Shown: positions 53,951-62,792 of the stretch, piece by piece
How positions within the stretch are numbered: position 1 is the stretch's first letter
Layout of the letters: every line of letters starts with the position of its first letter
Source: Streptomyces sp. ITFR-21
GTDB taxonomy: Bacteria > Actinomycetota > Actinomycetes > Streptomycetales > Streptomycetaceae
Direction of reading: 5' to 3'
Assembly (NCBI RefSeq): GCF_031844685.1
Contig: NZ_CP134605.1
Location: forward strand, 3,965,001-4,029,000
Length of the DNA stretch: 64,000 nucleotides
Position numbers and translations under genes: made by a program
The notes under the pieces: model-generated
Told to the model about the DNA's origin: nothing
The model's database searches: none
Seen by the model: only the letters and a program-made list of their open reading frames with translations

Positions 53951-53982
53951 GCCGCGGGCCCGGGACCGGCCGGCGGCCGGCC

Positions 53983-54003
53983 CCGGGGCGTCTGATGCCC
54001 CGG
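53983..54003. terminator. Hairpin after the cytochrome c maturation operon
   Basis: CCGGGGC and GCCCCGG form a 7-bp stem with a 7-nt loop in the 80-bp gap between convergent genes, inside a larger set of CCGG-rich dyads. Confidence 0.5.
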
Positions 54004-54030
54004 CCCCCGGGGCCCGGCCTACCCCGGGGG

Positions 54031-54423
54031 CTACTCGCCATCGGACGGCGACGTGCCGTCCTCCCGCTTCTGCCGGATCAGCTCGCTGAGCGACCGCAGG
54101 AACTCCGGGTTGTCGTCGGGGGCGACGAACGTGCGCCCCCGCTCCGGCTGTTCGGGCTCGCTCCGGTCCCGGACCGGTTCGGTACGCGGTCCGCTCCGGC
54201 CGGCCTGCCCGTACGCGGAGCGCGGATAGGAGGCCGCCGTGCGCCGCTTGCCGACCATCAGCCAGGCCAGCGGCCCGACCAGGATCTCGCCGAAGAACAG
54301 GATGACCAGCACCCACAGCACCTTCGGCAGTCCCCGCACCTCCTGCTCGGGTGTGCCCAGGCAGTCCACGAAGGCGTAGATCCACAGCGTGATCAGCAGC
54401 ACGTACGGCAGATAGTGCATCAT
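54031..54423 (-). CDS. PLDc_N-domain small membrane protein
   Basis: A 130-residue protein. The first 60 residues hold two TM segments (YLPYVLLITLWIYAFVDCL and VLWVLVILFFGEILVGPLAWL) typical of the phospholipase-D-nuclease N-terminal (PLDc_N) domain, found alone in many actinobacteria. A hydrophilic Arg/Pro/Glu tail follows, ending in a short helix DNPEFLRSLSELIRQ. There is no nuclease domain. Function unknown. Start is ATG 54423 or the next codon. Confidence 0.85.
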   Translation of the reverse strand: MMHYLPYVLLITLWIYAFVDCLGTPEQEVRGLPKVLWVLVILFFGEILVGPLAWLMVGKRRTAASYPRSAYGQAGRSGPRTEPVRDRSEPEQPERGRTFVAPDDNPEFLRSLSELIRQKREDGTSPSDGE

Positions 54424-54548
54424 CGGGCCCCCACGTCTCCTCACGTCCCCCACGTTCGTCAACCCTTGACCCGGCCAGGTTAGCCAGCGCCGCCCGGCGG
54501 CGGGCCCCGCGGGCGGGATCGGCGACCACGGGGTGGAAGACTGGGCGC

Positions 54549-56006
54549 ATGGCTTACGACGACCTCCGCTCGTTCCTGCGGGCTTTGGAGAAGGACGGCG
54601 ACCTGCGGCGGATCGGCGTCGAGGTGGACCCGTATCTGGAGGTCGGCGAGATCACCGACCGCGTCAACAAGGCCGGCGGGCCCGCGCTGCTCTTCGAGAA
54701 CGTGCGCGGCTCGCTCGCCCCGCTGGCCATGAACGTCTACGGCACCGACCGCCGGCTGCTCAAGGCGCTCGGCCTGTCGGCGTACACCGACATCGGCGAC
54801 AAGATCGCCGGCCTGCTCAAGCCCGAACTGCCGCACGGCTTCGTCGGGGTCCGGGAGGCCTTCGGCAAGCTCGCCGGGATGACGCACGTGCCGCCGAAGA
54901 AGGTCAGGTCCGCCGACGCGCCCGTGCAGGAGGTGGTGCTCACCGGCGACGACGTGGACCTGGACCGGCTGCCGGCCCTCTTCACCTGGCCGCAGGACGG
55001 CGGGTCCTTCTTCAACCTCGGCCTGACCCACACCAAGGACCCGGAAAGCGGCGTCCGCAACCTCGGCCTCTACCGGCTCCAGCGGCACGACCGCACCACC
55101 GTCGGCATGCACTGGCAGATCCACAAGGACAGCCGTAACCACTACCAGGTGGCCCAGCGGCGCGGCGAGCGGCTGCCGGTCGCCATCGCCTTCGGCTGCC
55201 CGCCCGCGGTGACGTACGCCGCCACCGCGCCGCTGCCCGGCGACATCGACGAGTACCTGTTCGCCGGCTTCGTGCAGGGCCGGCGGGTGGAGACGGTGGA
55301 CTGCAAAACCGTGCCGCTCCAGGTGCCGGCCGCCGCCGAGGTGGTGCTCGAGGGCTGGCTGGAGCCCGGCCGGACCCTGCCGGAGGGGCCGTTCGGCGAC
55401 CACACCGGCTTCTACACCCCGCAGGAGCCGTTCCCGGCCCTCACCATCGACTGCGTGACGATGCGCAGGCGCCCGGTGTTCCAGTCGATCGTGGTCGGCC
55501 GGCCGCCCACCGAGGACGGGCCGCTGGGCCGGGCCACCGAGCGGTTCTTCCTGCCGCTGCTCAAGATCATCGTGCCCGACATCGTGGACTACCACCTGCC
55601 CGAGGCGGGCGGCTTCCACAACTGCGCGATCATCTCGATCGACAAGAAGTACCCCAAGCACGCGCAGAAGACGATGCACGCCGTCTGGGGCGCCCACATG
55701 ATGTCCCTGACCAAGCTGATCGTGGTCGTCGACGCCGACTGCGACGTGCACGATCTGCACGAGGTTGCCTGGCGGGCGCTCGGCAACACCGACTACGGCC
55801 GCGACCTGACCGTCGTCGACGGCCCGGTCGACCACCTCGACCACGCCTCCTACCAGCAGTTCTGGGGCGGCAAGGCGGGTATCGACGCGACCCGTAAGCT
55901 GCCGGGGGAGGGCTACACCCGCGACGGCGGCTGGCCGGAGATGGTCGTCTCCGACCCCGGTACACACGACCTGGTGACCAAACGGTGGAGGGAGTACGGC
56001 TTGTGA
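54549..56006 (+). CDS. UbiD-family decarboxylase of menaquinone synthesis (MqnL-type)
   Basis: A 485-residue UbiD-type decarboxylase that needs prenylated FMN made by UbiX. Seen: NLGLYRLQRHDRTTVGMHWQ (catalytic Arg region), PLPEGPFGDHTGFYTP-type loop PEGPFGDHTGFYTP (catalytic Glu/Asp), and HAVWGAHMMSLTKLIVVVD. In the futalosine route it is thought to decarboxylate the dihydroxynaphthoate product before methylation (SCO4490 in Streptomyces coelicolor, recalled). It overlaps the UbiA gene by GTGA. No ribosome binding site is obvious; the mRNA may be leaderless. Confidence 0.9.
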   Translation: MAYDDLRSFLRALEKDGDLRRIGVEVDPYLEVGEITDRVNKAGGPALLFENVRGSLAPLAMNVYGTDRRLLKALGLSAYTDIGDKIAGLLKPELPHGFVGVREAFGKLAGMTHVPPKKVRSADAPVQEVVLTGDDVDLDRLPALFTWPQDGGSFFNLGLTHTKDPESGVRNLGLYRLQRHDRTTVGMHWQIHKDSRNHYQVAQRRGERLPVAIAFGCPPAVTYAATAPLPGDIDEYLFAGFVQGRRVETVDCKTVPLQVPAAAEVVLEGWLEPGRTLPEGPFGDHTGFYTPQEPFPALTIDCVTMRRRPVFQSIVVGRPPTEDGPLGRATERFFLPLLKIIVPDIVDYHLPEAGGFHNCAIISIDKKYPKHAQKTMHAVWGAHMMSLTKLIVVVDADCDVHDLHEVAWRALGNTDYGRDLTVVDGPVDHLDHASYQQFWGGKAGIDATRKLPGEGYTRDGGWPEMVVSDPGTHDLVTKRWREYGL

Positions 56007-56920
56007 GCGCCACCACACCGGACCTTTTCGAGTCCGGGCCCCGGCCCGACGGCAGGGTACGCGCGTTCCTGCGGCTGGTGATGATCGAGCACTCGGTGTT
56101 CGCGCTGCCGTTCGCGTACATCGCCGCGCTGACCGCGATGTTCCGCGACGACGGCCAGGTGCACTGGGTCGAACTGCTGCTGATCACCGTGGCGATGGTG
56201 GGCCTGCGGACCTTCGCGATGGCCTGCAACCGGATCATCGACCGGGAGATCGACGCCCGCAACCCCCGTACCGCCGGGCGCGAACTCGTCACCGGGGCGC
56301 TGTCGGTGCGCTCGGCGTGGACCGGCGCGCTGGTCGCGGTGGTGGTCTTCCTGGGGGCCGCCGCGCTGCTCAACCCGCTGTGTCTGGCGCTGGCGCCGGT
56401 CGCGGTGGTGCCGATGGTGGTCTACCCGTACGGGAAACGTTTCACCGACTTCCCGCACGCGATCCTGGGCCTGGCGCAGGCGATGGGCCCGATCGGCGCC
56501 TGGCTGGCGGTCACCGGGACCTGGTCGTGGGACGCGGTGATCCTGGGCCTGGCGGTCGGGGTCTGGATCGGCGGCTTCGACCTGATCTTCGGCTGCCAGG
56601 ACGTGGCCGCCGACCGGGCGCACGGCGTGAAGTCGGTTCCGGCCCGCTTCGGCATCGCGGGCGCGCTGCACGGCGCCCGGGTCTGTCACGCGGTCACCAC
56701 CGCGCTGCTGGTCTGGTACGGCCTGGCCACGCACGCCGGCGGGTTCTGGTGGGTGGGCCTGGCGGTCGTCGCGGGCGCGTTCCTCTACGAGCACTCGATC
56801 GTCAGGCCGCACGACCTGAGCCGGCTCAACCGGGCGTTCTTCACGGTGAACGGCGTGATCGGCATCACGCTCTTCGTCTTCGCGCTGGGCGACCTGATCG
56901 GGCGCGGCCTGGGGGCGTGA
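56003..56920 (+). CDS. UbiA-family prenyltransferase of menaquinone synthesis (MqnP-type)
   Basis: A 305-residue prenyltransferase with eight or nine TM segments. The first Asp-rich site reads NRIIDREIDARNPRTAGREL (NxxxDxxxD), the second DLIFGCQDVAADRAHGVKS. It attaches a polyprenyl chain to the naphthoate ring in the membrane. GGAGGGAG lies about 9 nt upstream of GTG 56003, which overlaps the UbiD stop. Matches SCO4491 order as recalled. Confidence 0.92.
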   Translation: MSATTPDLFESGPRPDGRVRAFLRLVMIEHSVFALPFAYIAALTAMFRDDGQVHWVELLLITVAMVGLRTFAMACNRIIDREIDARNPRTAGRELVTGALSVRSAWTGALVAVVVFLGAAALLNPLCLALAPVAVVPMVVYPYGKRFTDFPHAILGLAQAMGPIGAWLAVTGTWSWDAVILGLAVGVWIGGFDLIFGCQDVAADRAHGVKSVPARFGIAGALHGARVCHAVTTALLVWYGLATHAGGFWWVGLAVVAGAFLYEHSIVRPHDLSRLNRAFFTVNGVIGITLFVFALGDLIGRGLGA

Positions 56921-56945
56921 GCCCCGGCCGCGCCCGGCGGCCCGG

Positions 56946-58154
56946 CTACGGCAGCGGGCTGTAGCTGAAGTAGCCGGTGCTGGAGTCGTCCTCAGCGGCG
57001 GTGGCGGGGGTGCCGCCGCCGCTCCCGGTGTCCGGGCCGGGGGCGGACCCGGAGCCCGTGGCGCTGTCGTTGCTGTCGTTGCTGTCGTCGGTGCCGCCGC
57101 TGCCGGGCAGCAGCCCGGAGGTGAACAGGCCCGCCAGGTCCGCGGGGTCGAGCGCCTTGGCGTCGGCCGGCGCGGTGACCGCGGCGGCGCCGCTGTCGAA
57201 GGTCACGACCAGCGGCAGGGTGCCGGGGTGCGCCGCGCCGTCGAACTGGGCGACGTCGACGGTGACCGCCGACACGGCGCCGTTCTTGACGGCCACGTCA
57301 GCGGTGACGGCCTTGTCCGGCACGGCGTCCAACTCCTTGAGCTGCCCGCCGGAGAAGCCCGGCACGTCCTTGAGGGCCGAGGCCAGCGGGCTCTTGAGCG
57401 CCTTGGCGAGCTGCCGGGCCGGGACGGTGACCTGGACGTGGTCGGTGCCGCCGCGGCTGCCGAGGTCCTTGAAGACGGCGTCGCCGGCCAGCGCGTTCTC
57501 CAGCGCGGCGAGCAGCCGCGTCTGCGACCGCGCGTCCGGCTCGGGGGCGGCGCCGGAGCCGGTGAACATCCCGAGGGTGTCGAGGAGCTTCTGGTCGACG
57601 CTGATCCACCGGCCGTCGAAGGCGTCCTCGACCGCGCCGAGCGAGGCGGGCAGGTGGCCGGAGCCGTCCAGGAGGCGGTTCAGGCCGCTGAGGCCGCCGC
57701 CGTCCTTCGGGCCGCCGCCGGTGCCGCCGCTCTTTCCGCCGTCGCCGCCGGAGAGGGTGCTGTCCGCCTTCGCCAGGCCCTTGACGTCGGCCCGCACGTA
57801 CAGGGTGCCCGCGATCCGCCGGACCTCGACCAGGTTCTTTCTGCCCGCCGCGTCGTCGGAGACCGCGACGGCGACCGAGACGTCCTTGTCGCCGGCCTGG
57901 AGCCGTCCGAGCGGCCGGTCGGCGCTGACCGCGTACCGGGCCCGCAGGTCCGCCAGCGACCGGGCGTCGTCCCTGGTGAAGCCGTCCTCGCCGCGCAGGA
58001 CCGCGTAGATCCGGTCGGCCGGGGCGTCGAAGGAGACATCGAGGGTCAGCGACTTCTGCTCGCCCAGCGCGGTGAAGGCGTCGCGCACCGTGCCCTGGTG
58101 GTTGGCCTGGGCCGTCCCGCAGGCCGCGGAGCCGGCGGCGATCAGCGCCACCAC
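56946..58154 (-). CDS. Putative lipoprotein (LppX/LolA-like beta domain)
   Basis: At least 402 residues. The lipobox GSAAC near residue 8-12 from the first canonical start (GTG 58154) is followed by a long beta-rich domain (TLDVSFDAPADRIYAVLRG... to VVTFDSGAAAVTAP) and a Ser/Asp/Gly/Thr tail. Structure resembles actinobacterial LppX/LolA-like lipid-binding lipoproteins; unproven. From GTG 58154 the signal peptide lacks its basic n-region. The in-frame codons upstream encode VTKRKGLTAAG, a perfect n-region, but with no ATG/GTG/TTG; see the finding on an AUC start at 58190. Confidence 0.8.
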   Translation of the reverse strand: MVALIAAGSAACGTAQANHQGTVRDAFTALGEQKSLTLDVSFDAPADRIYAVLRGEDGFTRDDARSLADLRARYAVSADRPLGRLQAGDKDVSVAVAVSDDAAGRKNLVEVRRIAGTLYVRADVKGLAKADSTLSGGDGGKSGGTGGGPKDGGGLSGLNRLLDGSGHLPASLGAVEDAFDGRWISVDQKLLDTLGMFTGSGAAPEPDARSQTRLLAALENALAGDAVFKDLGSRGGTDHVQVTVPARQLAKALKSPLASALKDVPGFSGGQLKELDAVPDKAVTADVAVKNGAVSAVTVDVAQFDGAAHPGTLPLVVTFDSGAAAVTAPADAKALDPADLAGLFTSGLLPGSGGTDDSNDSNDSATGSGSAPGPDTGSGGGTPATAAEDDSSTGYFSYSPLP

Positions 58155-58296
58155 CCCCGCGGCGGTGAGGCCCTTGCGCTTGGTGACGATGACGGCTCCC
58201 TGGTCGCTGGGAAAACATGACGATACGGCTACGACGGGAGACTACCGACGAGGGTTGTCTGAACCCGACCGGATTTCACGGCGGACCGGCCCGGGT

Positions 58297-58959
58297 TCAC
58301 ACCGGGTCGGCGCCGACCGCCCGCTCCCGCTCGCGGAACAGGAAGGCCGCCGCCACCCCGCCGATCAGCCCGAACAGGTGGCCCTGCCAGGACACGCCCG
58401 TCGCACTCGGCAGCACACCCCACAGGATCGAGCCGTAGAAGACGCCCACGATCAGCCCGACCACGATGTCCAGCGCCCGCCGGTCCACGAAGCCGCGCAC
58501 CAGCAGATAGCCGAACAGGCCGAAGATCAGCCCGGAGGCGCCCGCGGTGTTGGTGTGCGCCGGCGCCACCAGCCACACTCCGAGGCCGCCGATCACGATG
58601 ACGGTGAAGGCCACCGCCAGGAAGCGGCCTATGCCGCGCAGTGCCGCGATGAAGCCCAGCACCAGCAGGGGCAGGCTGTTGGACGCCACGTGCTCGAACC
58701 CGAAGTGGGTGAACGCGGACGGCACGACGTCCAGCAGCTCGCCGCTCCTGCGCGGGGTGATGCCGAGGGTGTCCAGCCGGTGCCCGGCGATCACGTCGAC
58801 CGCCTCCAGCACCCACAGCAGCGCCACCCACGACAGCATCAGCACCGCCGCGGTGGTCACCCGGCCGCCGGCCCGCAGCGACCCCAGCACCGTGTCCGCC
58901 AGGCCCGTCCGGGGCCGCGCCGCGCGCCGACCGGTCGAGCCGTATGTCCCGTATGTCAC
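58297..58959 (-). CDS. Rhomboid-family intramembrane serine protease
   Basis: A 220-residue protein with six TM segments. The catalytic Ser is in TAGASGLIFG and the catalytic His in WQGHLFGLIGG; HVASNSLPLL holds the oxyanion Asn. It cleaves TM segments of unknown substrates. GTG 58959 follows a G-run ribosome binding site. The gene is divergent from ubiX. Confidence 0.9.
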   Translation of the reverse strand: MTYGTYGSTGRRAARPRTGLADTVLGSLRAGGRVTTAAVLMLSWVALLWVLEAVDVIAGHRLDTLGITPRRSGELLDVVPSAFTHFGFEHVASNSLPLLVLGFIAALRGIGRFLAVAFTVIVIGGLGVWLVAPAHTNTAGASGLIFGLFGYLLVRGFVDRRALDIVVGLIVGVFYGSILWGVLPSATGVSWQGHLFGLIGGVAAAFLFRERERAVGADPV

Positions 58960-59078
58960 CGAAACCCCCCTGCGGTCCAGTGGTCCTCCACTGGACCAAC
59001 GTGCCCGGCGCGCGTCCCGGTTCCCGCGCGGACGGCCTGATCACGCTACCCACCGGCGCGGCGGTTACGCTCGACGGC

Positions 59079-59828
59079 GTGGAGCAGACCAGGCGCACCC
59101 CGTGGATCGTGGGCGTATCCGGTGCCTCGGGCACACCGTACGCGGCCGCGGTGCTGCGCGCGCTGCTGCGCGCCGGCGAGCAGGTGGACCTGGTGGTCAG
59201 CCGGGCCGCCCGGCTCACCCTGCTGGACGAGACCGGTGGCGCGTTCCGCGACGCGCACTGGCCCGACGACCTGGCCCGCTGGCTGGCCCGCGGCGCCGAC
59301 GGCACCCCGGACGCCTTCCGGCGCGGCCTGCCCGACCTGTCGGCGGTGCGGTACTGGCCGGCCGGCGACCTGGCCGCCGGACCGTCCTCCGGGTCGTACC
59401 CGGCCAAGGGCATGCTGATCGTCCCGGCCAGCACCGCCAGCGTCGCCGGGGTGGCGCTCGGCCTGTCCAAGGACCTGCTGCAGCGGTCCGCCTCGGTGAC
59501 GCTCAAGGAGCGCCGGCCGCTGGTGGTCGCGGTGCGCGAGACCCCGCTCGGCGGCCAGACCCTGCGGCACCTGGTCGCGCTGGACGACGCGGGCGCGGTC
59601 GTGCTGCCCGCCTCGCCCGCCTTCTACGCCGGCGCCACCCACATCCAGGACCTGGTGGACTTCGTGGCCGGCCGGGCGCTGGACGCCGCGGGAGTACCCC
59701 ACCGGCTGTACCGGCGCTGGCGCGGCGAGCTGGGCGGGGGCGCGCCCGGCGGCGCGGCGGACGCGGGCCGCGGCGGCGGCGCGGGCCGGGCCGATTCGGC
59801 GATGGAAGAGCAGATGCACAGGGCGTAG
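59079..59828 (+). CDS. ubiX: UbiX-family flavin prenyltransferase (MqnM-type)
   Basis: A 249-residue enzyme that makes the prenyl-FMN cofactor for the UbiD gene at 54549. Seen: IVGVSGASGTPYAAAVLRAL at the start, PASTASVAGVALGLSKDLLQR, and PLVVAVRETPLGGQTLRHL. It is longer than usual (near 200) owing to an insert around 60-100 (DLARWLARGADGTPDAFRRG) and a Gly/Ala C-terminal tail. GTG 59079 lies 7 nt after TACGCT, so the mRNA is probably leaderless. Matches SCO4492 order. Confidence 0.93.
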   Translation: MEQTRRTPWIVGVSGASGTPYAAAVLRALLRAGEQVDLVVSRAARLTLLDETGGAFRDAHWPDDLARWLARGADGTPDAFRRGLPDLSAVRYWPAGDLAAGPSSGSYPAKGMLIVPASTASVAGVALGLSKDLLQRSASVTLKERRPLVVAVRETPLGGQTLRHLVALDDAGAVVLPASPAFYAGATHIQDLVDFVAGRALDAAGVPHRLYRRWRGELGGGAPGGAADAGRGGGAGRADSAMEEQMHRA

Positions 59829-59895
59829 CCCCGTTCATGCCTTAGATTCTTGTCCGGACAGCGCAGTCACGGCACGAACGGGAGGTTCCCCTCAG

Positions 59896-60351
59896 ATGGA
59901 CGTGGTGGACAGACGGCTCATCCAGGCGTTGCGTGAGAACGGCCGCGCCTCGTACGCGGAGCTGGGCCGGCTCGTGGGTCTGTCGGGGCCGAGCGTCACC
60001 GACCGGATCAACCGCCTGGAACAGGCCGGGGTGATCACCGGCTACCGCGCCACCGTCGCGCCCGCCGCCCTCGGCCTCGGCGTCACCGCGCTGGTCGGCC
60101 TCCAGCTGTCCGACGCCGCCGACCACGAGGAAGTGGCCCTGCGGCTGCGCGACCTGGACGAGATCGAGGACTGCTGGTTCATCGCCGGCGACGACTCGTA
60201 CATGCTCAAGGTGCGGGTGGGCGACGTGGACGGCCTGGAGCACACCATCCGCCGGCTGTCCGGCACCAAGGGCGTGGCCAGGACCCGTACCACGGTCGTG
60301 CTGTCCACCAAGTGGGAGAACCGGGTCGGTCAGCTCCCGGAAGAGGTCTGA
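59896..60351 (+). CDS. Lrp/AsnC-family transcriptional regulator
   Basis: A 151-residue regulator. The N-terminal HTH (DRRLIQALRENGRASYAELG, then SVTDRINRLEQAGVI) is followed by a RAM ligand-binding domain (about 65-140). It senses an amino acid or related small ligand; which one is unknown. It lies between ubiX and mqnE, where Streptomyces coelicolor has SCO4493, so it may control menaquinone genes. GGGAGG lies about 10 nt upstream. Confidence 0.92.
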   Translation: MDVVDRRLIQALRENGRASYAELGRLVGLSGPSVTDRINRLEQAGVITGYRATVAPAALGLGVTALVGLQLSDAADHEEVALRLRDLDEIEDCWFIAGDDSYMLKVRVGDVDGLEHTIRRLSGTKGVARTRTTVVLSTKWENRVGQLPEEV

Positions 60352-60399
60352 GCGTAAGGTCGGACGGGCCCGTCAGGGCGACCGCGGAGAAGGAGAGAC

Positions 60400-61563
60400 A
60401 TGGACGCTGGGCTCAAGCGCGAGCTGGAGGAGAAGGTCCACGCCGGCGAGCGGCTGACCCGGGAGGACGGCATCGCCCTCTACGAGTCCGACGACCTGGC
60501 CTGGCTGGGCGGCCTCGCGCACCACGTGCGCACCCGGATGAACGGTGACGTGGTCCACTTCAACGTCAACCGGCACCTGAACATGACGAACGTGTGCACC
60601 GCGTCGTGCGCGTACTGCTCCTTCCAGCGCAAGCCGGGCGAGAAGGACGCGTACACCATGCGGATCGAGGAGGCCGTCCGGCTGGCCAAGGCGATGGAGG
60701 CGGACAGCCTCACCGAGCTGCACATCGTCAACGGCCTGCACCCGACGCTGCCGTGGCGCTACTACCCGCGCTCGCTGAAGGCCCTCAAGGAGGCGCTGCC
60801 GCAGGTCTCGCTCAAGGCGTTCACCGCCACCGAGATCCACCACTTCGAGACCATCTCGGGCCTGACCGCCTCCGAGATCCTGGACGAACTCATCGACGCC
60901 GGCCTGGAGTCGCTGACCGGCGGCGGCGCCGAGATCTTCGACTGGGAGGTCCGGCAGCACATCGTGGACCACCGCACCCACTGGGAGGACTGGTCCCGCA
61001 TCCACCGGCTGGCGCACGAGAAGGGCCTCAAGACGCCCTGCACGATGCTCTACGGCCACATCGAGGAGCCCCGGCACCGGGTGGACCACGTCCTGCGGCT
61101 GCGTGAACTCCAGGACGAGACCGGCGGTTTCCAGGTCTTCATCCCGCTGCGCTACCAGCACGACTTCGTGGACATGAAGGACGGCAAGGTCCGCAACACC
61201 CTCCAGGCCCGGACCACGATGGCGACCGGCGCGGAGGCGCTCAAGACCTTCGCGGTCTCCCGGCTGCTGTTCGACAACGTGCCGCACGTGAAGGTGTTCT
61301 GGGTCATGCACGGCCTGTCCACCGCGCAACTCGCGCTCAACCACGGCGCCGACGACATGGACGGCTCGGTGGTCGAGTACAAGATCACCCACGACGCCGA
61401 CGACTACGGCACGCCCAACAAGCTGACCAGGGACGACATCCTGGACCTGATCCGGGACGCGGGCTTCCGGCCGGTCGAGCGCAACACCCGGTACGAGATC
61501 ATCCGGGAGTACCCGGGCCCGGACGGCGACCGGCGGGAGTCGCCGCAGCCGATGCGGGTGTGA
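60400..61563 (+). CDS. mqnE: Aminofutalosine synthase MqnE (radical SAM)
   Basis: A 387-residue radical SAM enzyme that builds aminodeoxyfutalosine from 3-[(1-carboxyvinyl)oxy]benzoate and SAM, the second step of futalosine-route menaquinone synthesis. The cluster cysteines are C66, C70 and C73 (CTASCAYC). ELHIVNGLHPTLPW and LKAFTATEIHHFE are family stretches. AAGGAGAG lies just upstream of ATG 60400. Matches SCO4494. Confidence 0.96.
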   Translation: MDAGLKRELEEKVHAGERLTREDGIALYESDDLAWLGGLAHHVRTRMNGDVVHFNVNRHLNMTNVCTASCAYCSFQRKPGEKDAYTMRIEEAVRLAKAMEADSLTELHIVNGLHPTLPWRYYPRSLKALKEALPQVSLKAFTATEIHHFETISGLTASEILDELIDAGLESLTGGGAEIFDWEVRQHIVDHRTHWEDWSRIHRLAHEKGLKTPCTMLYGHIEEPRHRVDHVLRLRELQDETGGFQVFIPLRYQHDFVDMKDGKVRNTLQARTTMATGAEALKTFAVSRLLFDNVPHVKVFWVMHGLSTAQLALNHGADDMDGSVVEYKITHDADDYGTPNKLTRDDILDLIRDAGFRPVERNTRYEIIREYPGPDGDRRESPQPMRV

Positions 61564-61631
61564 CGAGCGAGACACAGGGAGCGTCCAGGGGCCGGTGACA
61601 CTCCGCCGGGGGTGGTGGCTAGGATCGGCCC

Positions 61632-62153
61632 ATGTCCCTTACCTGCCAGTTGGACCCGGTACTCGACGACGAGTTGCGGGACGGCGTCCTCGCGCTCTGG
61701 ACCGAGGTCTCCGACGCGGGCGGCGCCGTCGGCTTCGTGCCGCCGGTCACCGCCGAGGACATCCGCCCCGATCTCGACGCGTCGTTCGCGGCGACCGCGG
61801 CGGGACAGCGGCGGCTGCTGGTCGGGCGCGACGAGGAGGGGCGGGTCGCCGCGACCGCCTTCCTCGGGTACAACACCCACCGGCTGATGACGCACTGGCT
61901 GTGGGTCTGCACGGTGATGGTGCACCCCCGCCACCAGGGCAAGGGGTACGGCCGTACGCTGATGGCCGCCGCCGAGCAGGCGGCCCGCACCTTCCACGGC
62001 ATCGAGGCGATCCGGCTGACCTGCCGGGGCGGCACCGGGGTGGACCTTTTCTACGGCACCTGCGGGTACAAGGAGGTCGGGCGGGTGCCCGGGGCGATCC
62101 GGGTCTCGCCGGGGGACGACCGGGACGAGATCTACATGGTGCTTACTCTCTGA
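61632..62153 (+). CDS. GNAT-family N-acetyltransferase
   Basis: A 173-residue single-domain GNAT. The acetyl-CoA loop reads HPRHQGKGYGRTLM near 98-111, and the C-terminal YGTCGYKEVGRVPG strand-helix is typical. Substrate unknown. TAGGAT ends 6 nt before ATG 61632, pointing to a leaderless mRNA. Confidence 0.9.
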   Translation: MSLTCQLDPVLDDELRDGVLALWTEVSDAGGAVGFVPPVTAEDIRPDLDASFAATAAGQRRLLVGRDEEGRVAATAFLGYNTHRLMTHWLWVCTVMVHPRHQGKGYGRTLMAAAEQAARTFHGIEAIRLTCRGGTGVDLFYGTCGYKEVGRVPGAIRVSPGDDRDEIYMVLTL

Positions 62154-62393
62154 GGCGGGCGGGTTCCGACGCGGGCGGGTTCCGGCGCGAACAAGCTCTG
62201 ACGCGGGTGGGCTCTGAAGGGGCGGGCCCTGCGGCGGGCGGTCCGGTCCCGGTCCGCCGGGCGGCGGCGGCCCGGAGCTCCCGGCCGGGAGCTCCGGGAC
62301 CAGGGTTCCGGGCGCGGGCCGCGGGGTGCCGGTCGCGGAAGCGCGGGGCGCCCTGCCCGACAGATCCACAGCGGCGCGTGCTTCACTGGAGCC

Positions 62394-62711
62394 ATGTTCC
62401 GTTACACCGCCCTGCGCTTCGGCCTCATCGTCGTCTGCTTCGGCGTCATCTGGGGGCTGGTGGAACTGCGCCTGCTGCCGGCCGGGCTCGGTGACTCCAA
62501 CTTCCTCTGGGTCGCGCTGCTCGCCCTCATCGTCTCCGCCCCGCTCAGCTGGGTACTGCTGCGCGGCGCCCGCGAACAGGCCGCCCTCAAGGTCTCCCAG
62601 CGGGTCGAACGCACTCGCCTCAACCTTGCCGCCAGCGCCGGCCAGGAGGACGAGGCCGACGACGCCGCCCGTGCCGCGGCCTCCCACGACACCGAGCCGC
62701 ACACGGCCTGA
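62394..62711 (+). CDS. DUF4229 small membrane protein
   Basis: A 105-residue protein with two TM segments (TALRFGLIVVCFGVIWGL and LWVALLALIVSAPLSWVLL), then RGAREQAALKVSQRVERTR and an acidic Ala-rich tail. This is the DUF4229 pattern common in actinobacteria; function unknown. It lies 82 bp before the acyl-CoA synthetase remnant. Confidence 0.9.
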   Translation: MFRYTALRFGLIVVCFGVIWGLVELRLLPAGLGDSNFLWVALLALIVSAPLSWVLLRGAREQAALKVSQRVERTRLNLAASAGQEDEADDAARAAASHDTEPHTA

Positions 62712-62792
62712 CGGCGCCGACCGCCGCTCCGTCCGCCTGTCCGCCGGCTCGGCGCGTCTGTCCGTCCGTCTGTCCGTCCGCCGCGGGAAGGC

